A DNA stretch of 64,000 nucleotides from the NCBI GenBank assembly GCA_003260075.1, contig QLIY01000415.1, forward strand, positions 1 to 64,000, written 5' to 3'. This document shows positions 14,101-23,452 of this stretch, piece by piece (the first letter of the stretch is position 1; every line of letters starts with the position of its first letter). The notes under the pieces are model-generated. The model was given only the letters and a program-made list of their open reading frames with translations, did no database searches and was not told the DNA's origin. The stretch comes from Phallusia mammillata. Lineage: Eukaryota > Chordata > Ascidiacea > Phlebobranchia > Ascidiidae. The position numbers and the translations under genes are program-made.

Positions 14101-14241
14101 ATGCAGGAAGCTTCATTGAACAATAATGGCAAAAGACATATAATGATGATATCGATTGTTATTTTAGAAATTACTAAAACATACCTTTGCACTTTGTTTA
14201 GCATAGTCACCAGCATCAATTGTTTGAACATCAACTGACAT
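1529..14241 (-). CDS. CAMSAP: CAMSAP, microtubule minus-end binding protein (27 coding exons)
   Basis: Proteins of this family bind free microtubule minus ends and stabilise non-centrosomal microtubules. Coding exons in transcript order: 14241-14185, 14025-13887, 13634-13471, 13092-12928, 12821-12786, 12421-12304, 12135-11896, 11243-11177, 11006-10865, 10574-10408, 9816-9680, 9335-9181, 8686-8376, 7733-7547, 7418-7254, 7061-7004, 6919-6824, 6247-5798, 5295-5185, 4774-4709, 4597-4441, 4070-3916, 3321-3272, 3201-3141, 2686-2568, 2082-1962, 1680-1529. All have GT/AG ends on the minus strand, and phases join into 3,846 bases (1,281 residues), within the family range. Domains: divergent CH domain (about 130-305), low-complexity Ser/Thr linker, coiled coils (about 695-769 and 830-872), Lys/Glu-rich helix (about 1010-1100), CKK domain (about 1150-1281). 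The start ATG opens a short exon whose product runs straight into the family's conserved N-terminal region. The 5' acceptor of exon 10 is uncertain: 10574 or an in-frame alternative near 10539. Confidence 0.95.
2747..3121. mobile_element. hAT-like MITE with CTCGGCCGAG core, intact TSD
   Basis: The element begins TAGAGATAGCC and ends GGCCCATCCCTA, and is flanked by an 8-base direct repeat ATTACTAG at 2739-2746 and 3122-3129. An 8-base target duplication and short TIRs are typical of the hAT superfamily. It contains the palindromic motif CTCGGCCGAG. It lies inside a CAMSAP intron. Confidence 0.85.
3480..3790 (-). repeat. tRNA-like SINE
   Basis: Read on the minus strand, the segment contains a box-B-like GGGTTTGAATCCC followed by GCAGGCTAG and a T-rich stretch, then a second box-B-like copy. 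A similar head and the GCAGGCTAG(A)TTTTTCTA junction occur at about 35980-36065. This fits a tRNA-derived SINE. It sits within a CAMSAP intron. Confidence 0.5.
4806..5062. mobile_element. Broken, nested copies of the CTCGGCCGAG MITE
   Basis: From 4943 the end TAGGGATGGGCCGAGC of a second MITE copy begins and can be followed to about 5062. The part before it (4806-4942) is the interior of another copy in the same orientation. Neither has a complete far end, so this looks like an insertion of one copy into another, or a rearrangement. It lies in the CAMSAP intron 4775-5184. Confidence 0.6.
5117..5175. repeat. Poly(C) run, 59 bases
   Basis: An uninterrupted run of 59 C ends only ten bases before the CAMSAP exon boundary at 5185, so it lies just inside the donor end of the intron. 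The length should be treated as unreliable. Any apparent polyproline or polyglycine ORF here is an artefact of the run. Confidence 0.9.
5798..6247 (-). other. CAMSAP: CAMSAP large exon with second coiled coil and duplicated donor
   Basis: This 450-base exon is the longest in the gene and is more GC-rich than its neighbours. It encodes a Pro/Ser linker, a helix containing QQRLDQLQRSVERERQKR and DLEKSIDGLQAELKSLEKF, and a second disordered tail. Its 5' splice site is followed 35 bases on by a second copy of the exon end plus donor (exon end at 5763). Using the distal donor would add 35 bases and reach a stop codon at 5766-5768. Confidence 0.85.
7004..7418 (-). other. CAMSAP: CAMSAP central coiled-coil exons
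   Basis: Two exons (7418-7254 and 7061-7004) encode a long heptad-rich helix containing DIIDRMRGVAEQIRQQKLEL and then RDLMQLKQLKERTLI. This matches the conserved central coiled coil that precedes the microtubule-binding part in CAMSAP proteins. The following exon, 6919-6824, is Ser-rich and disordered. Confidence 0.85.
7915..8252. mobile_element. Degraded CTCGGCCGAG-family MITE
   Basis: The right end GGCCCATCCCTA and internal parts, such as AATGCTC, GACGTCAC and a region near 8180 resembling the family's ACGCTCGG, match the element at 41980-42383. The left end is not recognisable and I found no matching target duplication. It lies in the CAMSAP intron 7734-8375. Confidence 0.55.
8800..8895. 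repeat. Interspersed repeat with CTGCAGACAGT termini
   Basis: The segment carries CTGCAGACAGTACACACTGTC followed by a stretch containing GCAGCTGATGA. The same arrangement appears at 62800-63015, where the sequence ends in the inverted copy CAGTGTGCACTGTCTGCA. It lies in the CAMSAP intron 8687-9180. Confidence 0.5.
11896..13634 (-). other. CAMSAP: CAMSAP calponin-homology domain exons
   Basis: Five exons (13634-13471, 13092-12928, 12821-12786, 12421-12304, 12135-11896) encode the N-terminal region and CAMSAP_CH domain. Diagnostic stretches are LPNDTEEAIVLWLNKV, LLNYYCPDHIQIN, MSISDALHNLNLALTFC and the terminal block ending GIVNPRG, which align by eye with the conserved CAMSAP helices. The intron 12303-12136 is open in frame at both ends, so unspliced sequence mimics one longer exon. 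Confidence 0.93.
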
Positions 14242-14800
14242 TTTGAATCTCCAAGTAAGCTAAGTTTAGAAATTAAAGCCCAAAACAAATTGGTCCAGTT
14301 TTGCTTTCACTGTACACATACTTCCGACATAGTGGAAAACTTTTGTCATCTGTTAACTTGTTATGTCCTTGAAAAAAAAAACTGGTAAATAAAAAAAGCT
14401 CAAGAAAAAACATAGCACACTACACGACCATTTATTACACACGCAGTTGCCAATACCGTGCAGTAAGCTGGTACAAACACCGTTGGACTAAAAGAAAGTA
14501 GTGCTACAAATCCAAACCAATTCTAAAACAAATAGCTGGCAAAAAATTGAAACTACTAAAGTACTAACTACTAACCCGGCGTAACGATTTCCAAAATATA
14601 CCAAAACAAACACATTTTGACACAAGTGGGCGCACGAACACACCAGGTTTAAAAATAACGGTTGATAAAAATACACAGCGACGATATTAGATGTTTTTGA
14701 AACATGAGTATCAGAATAACAATAATTTCGTTTCACTATGGGGGCCTTTAAAATATATGTGGTGATGTAAGATTAACTGTAAAACTTGTTTATTTGTAAT
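14242..14800. promoter_or_regulatory. CAMSAP upstream region
   Basis: Only 559 bases separate the CAMSAP start codon from the stop codon of the upstream lectin gene on the same strand, so the CAMSAP promoter probably lies here. No TATA box or other motif stands out. A diverged copy of this region is found at about 16670-17056, between the two lectin genes. Confidence 0.5.
14789..14794 (-). terminator. Putative poly(A) signal of the proximal lectin gene
   Basis: The plus strand reads TTTATT, giving AATAAA on the minus strand 7 bases beyond the stop codon of the lectin gene that ends at 14801. The 3' UTR would be very short. Confidence 0.4.
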
Positions 14801-15755
14801 TTAAACGCATGTATGTTCTGTTTCTATGTATTTGGTGATAGTTCGACAGGGGTCGCCGAATACGTTGTTTGTTGGTTTCAGTGTACAAGACTGCTTCCCG
14901 TGGCAATTATTTCGGATAATTTGGTTGGAAGTGCATGCAACACAATCCACAACGTTGTTTGTTTTCTTAAAGCACCTGTTAAAACAGAAATATTTTAGTT
15001 TTTGGTAAAATTCTGTAAAAAAGACATGCCTTTTAGTCTGTTATTACCACTATACTGAAGAAGGGTAATATGGCTACACTAGCTTAACTTTAATTGATAT
15101 TAAAAATACACACAATTTGCTAAAAAAAACATGTCCCGTGTACCAAAAGCTCAAGATAAAACATCAAGTAACATGAAAAATGGCCCCTTGTAGGCCAAAA
15201 TCATACCCTATACAGACAGTGTAGATCAAACGTTCTCTGTCGCCCAGTTGTTTAAGGAAATAAATGAACGATTTCATAAACATGGGTGCAAAAAATTGCT
15301 GCTTAAATCACAAACAAATCTAATGCTATATAATTTCCTCACGGAGCAGAAGCCGTTCTGCCGTAGTAAGCGTTGTTGATGTTGATAACTTTTCCAGCAG
15401 GGCACGATAATTGTTTTTTTGCGGAATGTTCGCATGCAATGGTGGTAATCAATTCTGGAAGTCATGAATAAATTGTATTCATTGAAAACCAAAGATTTAA
15501 AATAGGGTTTCACTACACAATGGTACAACCTTGCTACCTAAGCCTATGCCATTATTGCCCCTATATAGGCTACTACGAAAGTCATACGATTTACAAAAAC
15601 TAAGCTTAAATAGTCGTCAAAACAGAAATGTTCTTAACAGACGTTTCAGTTACCACAAAAATAACTTGCTATATGCTTGCTGAATACTTACCAGGGGTTA
15701 CAGCCTCTGTAGCAGAAGTCAAAAGCATTGCTGCGCATATAAACAAAGTCAACAT
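14801..15755 (-). CDS. Secreted SUEL-type (rhamnose/galactose-binding) lectin, copy A
   Basis: Three exons (15755-15692, 15454-15343, 14975-14801) give 351 bases, a 116-residue protein. Residues 1-18 are a signal peptide starting MLTLFICAAMLL, encoded by exon 1. The rest is one galactose-binding lectin domain: LSCPAGKVININNAYYGRT early, NNCHGKQSC in the middle, and the family signature FGDPC followed by TKYIETEHTC at the end. In this family the domain binds L-rhamnose or D-galactose, commonly in innate recognition or egg proteins. Introns split codons in phase 1 and phase 2, identical to copy B. The length is about that of a single domain, whereas many fish and sea-urchin members have two or more. 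The role here is inferred from the fold only. Confidence 0.9.
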
Positions 15756-17056
15756 TCTGTATTAAATTCGATTTTGTGTGTGTTAAGTTATCGGCCGAAA
15801 GTGCCCTAAGTATAATACAAAAGCGGCGCAATGTACAGATCAACTTTAATTAACACTGAACTGATAACGATCGCTTGTTTTGTAGTTGATAGACTTCCCG
15901 TTATTGTTCATAGAAACATTAAGTGATTGATTGGAGTTCGCCACACGGCTACGTTATTGAAAGTTTTTTGACGTCATGCGTCCCGAAATGGATGAAAAAT
16001 TATTACCAAAACTTACGCACAGTGGCGGTAACTACAATCCTTGCGTGTAAGCGGAGTTGAGCATAAAGGTACAGAAATCAAGGCTATCCTACCTGACTTA
16101 TAAGCTGCATGGAGTTGTTTTCTTTAATCCCGCCCATAATATGTATAATTTGTTAATACTTTTTAGTACTGATGACTAAAAGAGTACGAATTCGTCCAGG
16201 TTAGCGCATGATGCGTTGGAACATGATGTATTAGTTTATAGGGCCCCCTCGACTGGCCTCCCCAGTCGTGTTTACCAAGACTGCGCCAACCTCACTTTCT
16301 TGTGAGCCCTCGTCACATAACGCTTTATAATAGGGTGTAGGTGGCAGCTACCATGCACCTGGGCTGGTTTTTTTAAGGTTTGGTTTGGGTGACCGCTAAG
16401 TAGTTTTAAGAGACCGCAAGTGTATCATTTAAATACCAAAAAATAGCCATATTTGCTTAAACGAATTATATAAAATAATTTTGGGAAACCGCTGGAGAAA
16501 TTTGAATAAACACCTTAAAAAAACACTGCACCTGGGCGTTTTGGTATCATCCGCCAATTGTGCCCTTCACTTTTTGCGCTCAATAACGTTGCGCAGCTAT
16601 TTCCGGCTTGGTGATTGTTTTTAGGGCTATTGTGTCGCTATGTTTTCTTTCACCAAGCGAAATAAACTCAACTCAACATCAACTGATATTTTGAATATCT
16701 TTGTGCTGAATCTCTTATGAAGCTAATTTCTTTAAAACTTATAAACTTAGTTTAAAAATTAAGATCAAGAACAGATTGGCACAGTCTTTGCTATCACTGT
16801 GTGCAGACAATTATTGTCTAACTAGATATCCTCTTACCTCTTAATTATTGCCTCTTAATTTGTCAAGTCCTTAATCAACTCCTAAATGAAAACAAAACCT
16901 TAACACAGGTAGAAACATATAGCACACTACACCAAAACAAACACAAGTAAGAGTAAGAGCACGCTTTAAAATGACGGTGAGCAAAATAGGCTATGTATAT
17001 TTGTATTCGTGTAAGATTAACCGGAACACTTGAATGTTCATTCGTCATTCAAAGTT
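15756..17056. repeat. Region between lectin copies, with CAMSAP exon 1 relic
   Basis: 15780-15960 is the upstream region of copy A. It is clearly similar to 18300-18500 upstream of copy B (both contain TAACGATCGCTTGTTTTGTA). From about 16670, sequence resembling CAMSAP exon 1 and its upstream region returns: TCAACTGATATTTTGAAT at 16682-16699 parallels TCAACTGACATTTTGAAT at 14231-14248. The middle part, about 15960-16670, shows no gene. Confidence 0.7.
16675..16700 (-). pseudogene. Relic of CAMSAP first coding exon, start codon lost
   Basis: On the minus strand the sequence TTCAAAATATCAGTTGATGTT corresponds to the true first exon of CAMSAP, where the same place reads TTCAAAATGTCAGTTGATGTT. 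The ATG is ATA here and the exon similarity stops after about 20 bases. It is a by-product of the tandem duplication that made the second lectin gene. Confidence 0.7.
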
Positions 17057-18269
17057 TTAAACACATGTATGTTCTGTTTCTATGTATTTGGTGATAGTTG
17101 GGCAGGGGTCGCCGAACACATTGTTATTTGGATTCAGTGTACATGACTGCTTCCCGTGGCAATTATTTCGGATGATTTGGTTGGACGTGCATGCAACGCA
17201 ATCCACTACGTTGTATGTTCCGCCGATGCACCTGGTAAAATATAGATTTATTATTGTTTAAATAACTTTCTAAAAAACATGTCCTTGAGTGTACTATAGG
17301 TAAAGTTGAAAACATCGGCTACAATCTTTTAAAAGGGATTTTTATACGTTTAAATTACATTCAGCGCTAAACGGTGATTTTAAAAAGCGGACCAAAGTTT
17401 TTAGGTGACCAAGTTGTGTACGAAACTGGATGAACGAATAAATTGGGGCTCAGATTTTTCTGCTAAAGTCACGGTCATAATTAAAGTGCATTTCCTCACA
17501 AAGCAGTGGAAGTCCTGCCGTAGTACGCGTTGTTGATGTTGATAACTTTTCCAGCAGGGCACGACAGTTGTGCTGTTCCGTAATGTTCACATACGTGGGT
17601 GGTAACAATTTCTGCAAGTTATAAACAAATTGTAAACATTATAAGCCAAAGATTTGACAGGGTGCTACTGAATAATGTTGCACCCTTGCTAAGTGACAAA
17701 ACTTTGCCTGTTTTGGCCACTTTCACAATTACGTTGTAGGTTTTGAAAAAAACATAAGCGTTAAAAGATTAAATAAAGAAATCTACCAACACCATAACTC
17801 ACGTCAGTCGCACATTTAGCTAATTTTCGATAAGTGGCACAAAGATCACAAATCCTATTGAAAACGGTATTTCTCAAAATATGCTGACGGTTAGGGCTAT
17901 TAGGGTTAGGATTATGTTTAAACATTAACAATTCAATAAAACTAACTCAAAAATTTTGTTCCTAATGTAAAACTTATTAAAAACTTACTTCCCAACCCTA
18001 CCCCTATTAAGGCGCTAAGTAAATAATTCAGCTCCTGCGCTTCCTATCGAAAATTAGCTAAATGTGCGGCTGACGTGAGTTATTGTGTAAGTAGCTCTAA
18101 CATCAAATAGTCGTAAAAAGTATAAATTCACTGAAAAGGCGTTATAGTTACCATAAACATTAAAGTTTTGTTAAAACTACATCAATGCCTATTGAATATA
18201 CTTACCCGGGGTAACAGCCTCTGTGACAATAACCAACGACATTGCTGCGCAGATAAACAAACTCAACAT
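17057..18269 (-). CDS. Secreted SUEL-type (rhamnose/galactose-binding) lectin, copy B
   Basis: Exons 18269-18206, 17611-17500 and 17231-17057 have exactly the same lengths and phases as copy A (64, 112 and 175 bases) and encode 116 residues. The signal peptide starts MLSLFICAAMSL. The mature domain carries LSCPAGKVININNAYYGRT, NNCHGKQSCTLNPNNNVFG and the DPC and HTC cysteines. Cysteine positions match copy A. Differences cluster between the signal peptide and LSCPAG, and in the segment after YYGRT, where copy A reads CFKKTNNVVDC and copy B CIGGTYNVVDC. The gene lies upstream of copy A on the same strand. Both coding copies look intact, so this is a recent tandem duplication, not a gene plus pseudogene. 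Confidence 0.9.
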
Positions 18270-18779
18270 TCTTTTCTCCTTTATAAATTATCGGCAGAGA
18301 CTTGTCTGCGTTTGTAACCTATTTTAACCTATCAGCCGGTTGAAAGTGCCTTGTCTGTGCCGCGTAACACAAATCAACGCTAAATAACACTGAAGTGGTG
18401 ATAACGATCGCTTGTTTTGTAGTTGATAAACTTCCTGTTGCTGTTCAGAGGAACAAGTGATTAATAAAAATTCTTCACAGCCTTTTACGTTAATGTAAGT
18501 ATTGTGACGTTATCGCGGCCTAATTAGATAATTGCCTCTTCCTACGTTCATGGTATAACGCAGGGGTGGTTCGTAAAATTTTTGGGAAGTATTTGGGTCG
18601 TGTCAAAAAAGGTTGAGAACGTACTGAAATCAGGGACGGTCAACCTGTTGCCCATGAGCGGCAAAAAGTTTTAAAATACTTTTTTTAATACACGCGACAA
18701 TCACTACAAAATGAACCTTTGCAGTCAATAAAAACAAGTTAACTGCATTTTTGAATTTGGCTAGCGCCCGGTCTGGGAT

Positions 18780-18878
<99 letters not shown>

Positions 18879-20390
18879 GAATAATTGCCAAGTCAGCATC
18901 ATTACTGCCTATGCTCTGTTACGCCACGTACCGAACTGGGCGTTAGCTGAGTTCCAGTGTTAGTATTTCTAACTAATTTGTTGCCTTAGTTTTTCAATGT
19001 CTCAAAATAAATTTTGCTGTTTCATCATAAATTACTCCACAAATCGCAAGTAACATCCAAACCAGCCAATGCATTTGTATATAATTGCCAATTTTTGCGC
19101 AAACTTCTGGCTAAAAGGACAAATGGAACATCAAATGCCACAGGTCAACGTATGAGTTTTTAAAGTAAACCAAAAAAAAAACTGTTAGCTGTCTTCTGGT
19201 GATTCATTTTTAAGCGAAGTAGTACCGCAATACGAAAGTTGCTGTGTTTTTACAGGATGTCATTTAAGCCAGTGGTTCTCAACCTTTTAAGTTTGCGGAC
19301 GGAAAACTTTCAAAATAAATTTTTGCGGACCGGTGGACTTTCAAAATCAACCCAAAATGTAATTACAACAAAAATATGCAATTCAAAAGAAGTATGAAAA
19401 ATTCAGTGTAATGAGAAGTTTGCTGCTGTCTTTTTCACTTTTTTTGGCACAACACTTACAGCATTGTGACGTACGACATAGTCCAAAGTAGACTCTGAAC
19501 TTTGTCTTACGGCACAATGTTGCAAATTACGGAACGTGAATATTCTAAATCAGCTTAAAATTGGATGTTTTATTTCTTTAATTAGTGGACAAGCCTTTAA
19601 CATCTTGCATTTTGCAATTAAGACATAAAATTATAATATCTTTGGCGGACCGGCAGGAAAGTTGACTGTCTATTGATCCAGAGTTAATAGTGCTTTTTAG
19701 GTATAAGTGCCTCTAAAACTTTTTCCCGTTGGGAATCGGGCTTTGGATACATGAGTTCATGCCGGATAATCATACAGAATAGATTGCTCTTTCAGGCGGC
19801 AAAATTATTTATTGATTGATCTCAAGAAATTTGGATTATACATTGAGCTTATAGCTAGTAAGCGACATACAGAGCCAGTTGTGTTTGTATATGAAGACTA
19901 AACTTTGGACGATGATCGAATAGCAAGAGTATGAACGGTTTGAGGCGTAGATAACTCTGGAAGTAAATAGTTCAAGGAGGATACATCTAAATGTAAATCA
20001 GAATCATATGGTCAAGTCACAGGTTGTAGTTTTGTATTATTTTGCTATTGGACGTTTAAATAGGTTTAAATAAACCTTCAATTTATATGCCCCATAAATA
20101 AGATTAAATGATGTAAATTATTTTTGTCTTTTGACTTGAATATGGCAATTTATTAATGAAGAAACAGATCAAAAACTTCAAATGGTTCGATTGACAAAAA
20201 ATTAAAAAAAATTTGAAATAGAAAGCAAATTGGAAAATGCGTTTCATTTTGTACTTTCGCAAATAAGTGCGTTTTCATAGTTTGCTTATATACAGGTCTC
20301 TTATTGGATAACCTTAAACGTATTTTTATTCCTTTTTTAGCAATCAGAAAAAACTATTTATCAATAGGTATTGGTTAATTGGATGGCCAA
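18270..20390. other. Intergenic region between lectin B and C1q-domain gene
   Basis: No exon was recognised. The region has the copy B promoter (to about 18500), the poly(C) run, and from 19270 a hAT-type left end CAGTGGTTCTCAACC without a clear right end. The last few hundred bases before 20391 probably hold the promoter of the C1q-domain gene. I see no specific motif. Confidence 0.5.
18781..18875. repeat. Poly(C) run, 95 bases
   Basis: This is an uninterrupted run of 95 C between the lectin and C1q-protein loci. The flanks (GTCTGGGATT on the left, TAAGAATAATTG on the right) show no obvious duplication. The apparent polyproline and polyglycine frames across it are not genes. Confidence 0.9.
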
Positions 20391-22891
20391 ATGCCCACTG
20401 TGCGGCGCCCTTTTCGCGAGAATTCGCATTCGTATGATACGCGGACACATGCTGGACATAATACCGGCAAATCCGGCAGCGATGCAGAAAAACCCGCTCA
20501 ACATTTTATGACCGGATTATTGATATTTAATCTTATAATTGGAGTATTAACCGCTTGTTTGGTTATCCATCTTGGTAAGTATATTGATTTTTTTGTATGC
20601 TCGTTTATAAATTTTGATTAACCCTGCAACTTATGTAACAAAATACAAACATAGCTTATTTTTGAGTTTAAAATGAGTAAGGACAACAAGTTTTTTTAAA
20701 AAAACGAAAACGCCGTTAACGGAAACAAAATACACTAACCCAATAATCTAAACGTATTTTTTTAAAAAAAAGGGATAGAAAATTCTAGAAGAGCTACAGA
20801 AAACGAAATCTTACTGAACGAACTGGATCGTTTGAGGCCGAATTCGACAAATGCTTTCCAACCACAGGTAACAACATATATACTCAACTTTTTCTGCTAA
20901 TATTTCAGTGTCAATAAGTTTGAAACAGCTATTTTATTTTATTCAATTCTGAATTTGGATAAAAACTTTTGCAGCAAGACTCACCTTTTGCAACTTCACT
21001 CCGCCTTGATGACGATTTGCGGGAAAGTCCCTGTTGTATCCTGGCAAGAGAGGCGTTAAAAATCGTCACTGAAGTCAAAAATTCGACAATGACCAGGTAT
21101 TTGGTAATCAACCAAAAGCAACGCTTTAAAAGCCAGTTTTCGGACAAAAGTTCACTTTTATTTCTTTTTTCTTTTGCATTAATATAATTGTGTAGGCCAG
21201 GTTACAAAAAACTCTTTTTCACAGCGGGCCGAATAAGTGTAATAGTGCTTGCCAAAGCACTGCTTGGCGCGCGAGGCTCGCATAGTTTACAAGCCATTGC
21301 GCGGCCTGTTCCAAACGTGGCCCGCGAGTTGATTTTCAAACGATCGGCAAGTTGTTATACAGTATTGTTTGATTTCTGGTGATGCGACTGTTTAATTCTA
21401 CAGTTGCATTAAACTCATCTACTGAGCCATGGTCCTTTATTACGTTACAAGTAACATCTAAAGAGCAATTTGTTGCGCACATTTAAAATTTTTAGTCTTG
21501 TCTGTGTTGTCACAAACTGTATTCATTTCCAGTGCGGTGTATTCTTATGAGACCAGGAAATAATAATCTTAAAGTTTGTTTCACGAAACTTTCGTAAGGA
21601 CTAAATTTAAATTAATGTTACTAAGTTATCAATAATATTTGGCATACCAAAAATAACGACCGTGGGCTGGAAGAAATGACCTCCGTAGTTTGGTGACCCC
21701 TAGAGTAGGATACGAAAAATAAAAAAACTCATCTAGTTTTCTGTTTGCTGAGGATCGTATTACTTGTTGTTGACCTCGTTGGTTATTCTTTGTGCAACAT
21801 ATATGACATAAACTGTCATTTTTTCAGTTTACCTTGGAAGGATTCCGTCTCACCGCATCGCTATTTCCGAAACAAGCTTAACGCAATGTTGAACTCGATC
21901 AGAGCCCTGGAGTCGTCGCAGATTTTTTTTCGAAAACAGATTCACCAACGCTTGGGTGCTTTGGAAAGCAAACGCATGAATCTGCAGAGAAACACGGGTA
22001 GGGTTTAAAGACAAATTACGGAGGATGAGAAATAAGATTAGTTTTATAATATTCTATCTTCTAATGGCTAAAAAACAGACTTGATTTCTAACGTTATCCA
22101 TAAATTAAAGTAACACGATTTGCCTATCACATGACGTCACCATAAATATTGTTGTGCTCTTTTTTATGTTTGTTTTGCATTGTTCGCATACAAGCCTACG
22201 TATGTCTGCATGGCTTGAAAAATAAACTGTTGCCGCTCCCAAAAATCTGTCAATACCATGCAGTTTTGGAAGCCGATTGTCTAGCAATAGATTTACTTAA
22301 TACACACTATTTTGTATACATGCCCACTGCAACAGGTTATACATCACTATTTGAGTGTAAGAATGTGGCAGAATCAGGCGTTTCTAGCAAAAAATACAAC
22401 ATATTTATAATTCTAGATACCAATACAAATACAGGTATAATTAAATGAAAAATGATTGTTTGTTTGAATTTTGTTCAGATTTCAGTGTAGCTTTCCATGC
22501 ATACTTGTCCAACAACCTCGTGACCACACTTGAAGGCGGGATCATTGGTTTCAATCACGTGGCCTTCAACGACGGCGCTGGCTTCACACACGGCGTATTT
22601 CGTGCGCCGCGCCGTGGCATTTACATCATCGTGCTTAACGTCATCTTGAGTTTGAAATCTCATGTGTCCTATTCGGGGTGGGAACAGCCAGTTAACGTGA
22701 CTTTAAGGGTAAACAAGCGACCCACACATTTTTCCTTTCAGCAACCTTTTGTAGAGAACCTCGATGGAGTGACCAATCAGATTAGCGCTGTGGTCAAGCT
22801 TGACCGCTTGAGTGTCGTGGATGCGTATGCTTTCGGTGTATCAAAGTTCTCGATTGGAAAAGGATCGTCCCTCTGCGGTGCTCTCATCTAA
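20391..22891 (+). CDS. Type II membrane protein with extracellular C1q domain (5 exons)
   Basis: Exons 20391-20574, 20773-20867, 20975-21096, 21828-21997 and 22479-22891 join to 984 bases (327 residues). Residues 1-39 are a short hydrophilic, presumably cytosolic tail, then 40-61 is a signal-anchor helix containing MTGLLIFNLIIGVLTACLV. The stalk includes an amphipathic, heptad-like segment (about 148-188). Residues about 191-327 are a C1q domain: FSVAFHAYLS, GFNHVAFNDGAGF, GVFRAPRRGIY, and the closing GKGSSLCGALI. C1q domains trimerise and bind diverse ligands. I chose the ATG at 20391; no earlier in-frame ATG is seen in the exon. The acceptor of exon 2 lies after an A-rich tract, which is weak, but the phase fits. 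There is no collagen stalk, unlike C1q and adiponectin. The membrane-anchored topology resembles TNF ligands. Confidence 0.87.
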
Positions 22892-23035
22892 AATCGCGTT
22901 TAATGTTTTTGTGTTTATTCCTGCAAAATGTGCGTGCCGCTTTGTTTGTTACATGAGCGTCCTGTGCACCAAGTACATTTGGCCATTTTTGTGGCTGCAA
23001 GAAAGTCGTGGGCTGATCTGTGTAAATGTTTACAC

Positions 23036-23410
23036 TTGTGATGCACCGAACCCGCCTCAAAAGGTTCGGGCCGAAACCAAATATTAGACCATGAGGCGGA
23101 ATCAGGCCGAACCTAATATCCTCTTTCTTATCGATGTTTTCAATTAAATCTTGTGTTGTTGATGCAAGTGAGCTGGTTTATGGCACTCTAAAATTACTTT
23201 GACAATGCGTAAGCTTCACTAAAGTTTCAATATTTTGCAGACAACATGGCTCGGATTTTCAGATGCAACAATTAGTTAATTGATGATGTTTTATTTTGGT
23301 AAAATTGTCATTTGAAACATTAATTTCACACAACCAAAAAATTCATTAGAAACATTGGGAAACGGCATCTTCGGCAGAAATCGGTCAACCGAAACTTCGG
23401 CGCATTACTA
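23036..23410. mobile_element. hAT-like non-autonomous element
   Basis: The ends are TTGTGATGCACCGAA on the left and TTCGGCGCATTACTA on the right, an imperfect inverted pair. The flanking octamers GTTTACAC (23028-23035) and GTTTAGAC (23411-23418) differ by one base, consistent with an old 8-base target duplication. A related end, TAGTGATGTACCGAA, occurs near 33785 in a collagen intron. No coding sequence is seen inside. Confidence 0.7.
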
Positions 23411-23452
23411 GTTTAGACTTCAACTAAAACATTCCTTTCCATGGATACAATC

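Noticed and set aside
19270-19660. Complete hAT element starting CAGTGGTTCTCAACC
   Set aside because: Only the left end is clear; I could not find an inverted right end or matching target duplication, so I did not list it as a full element.
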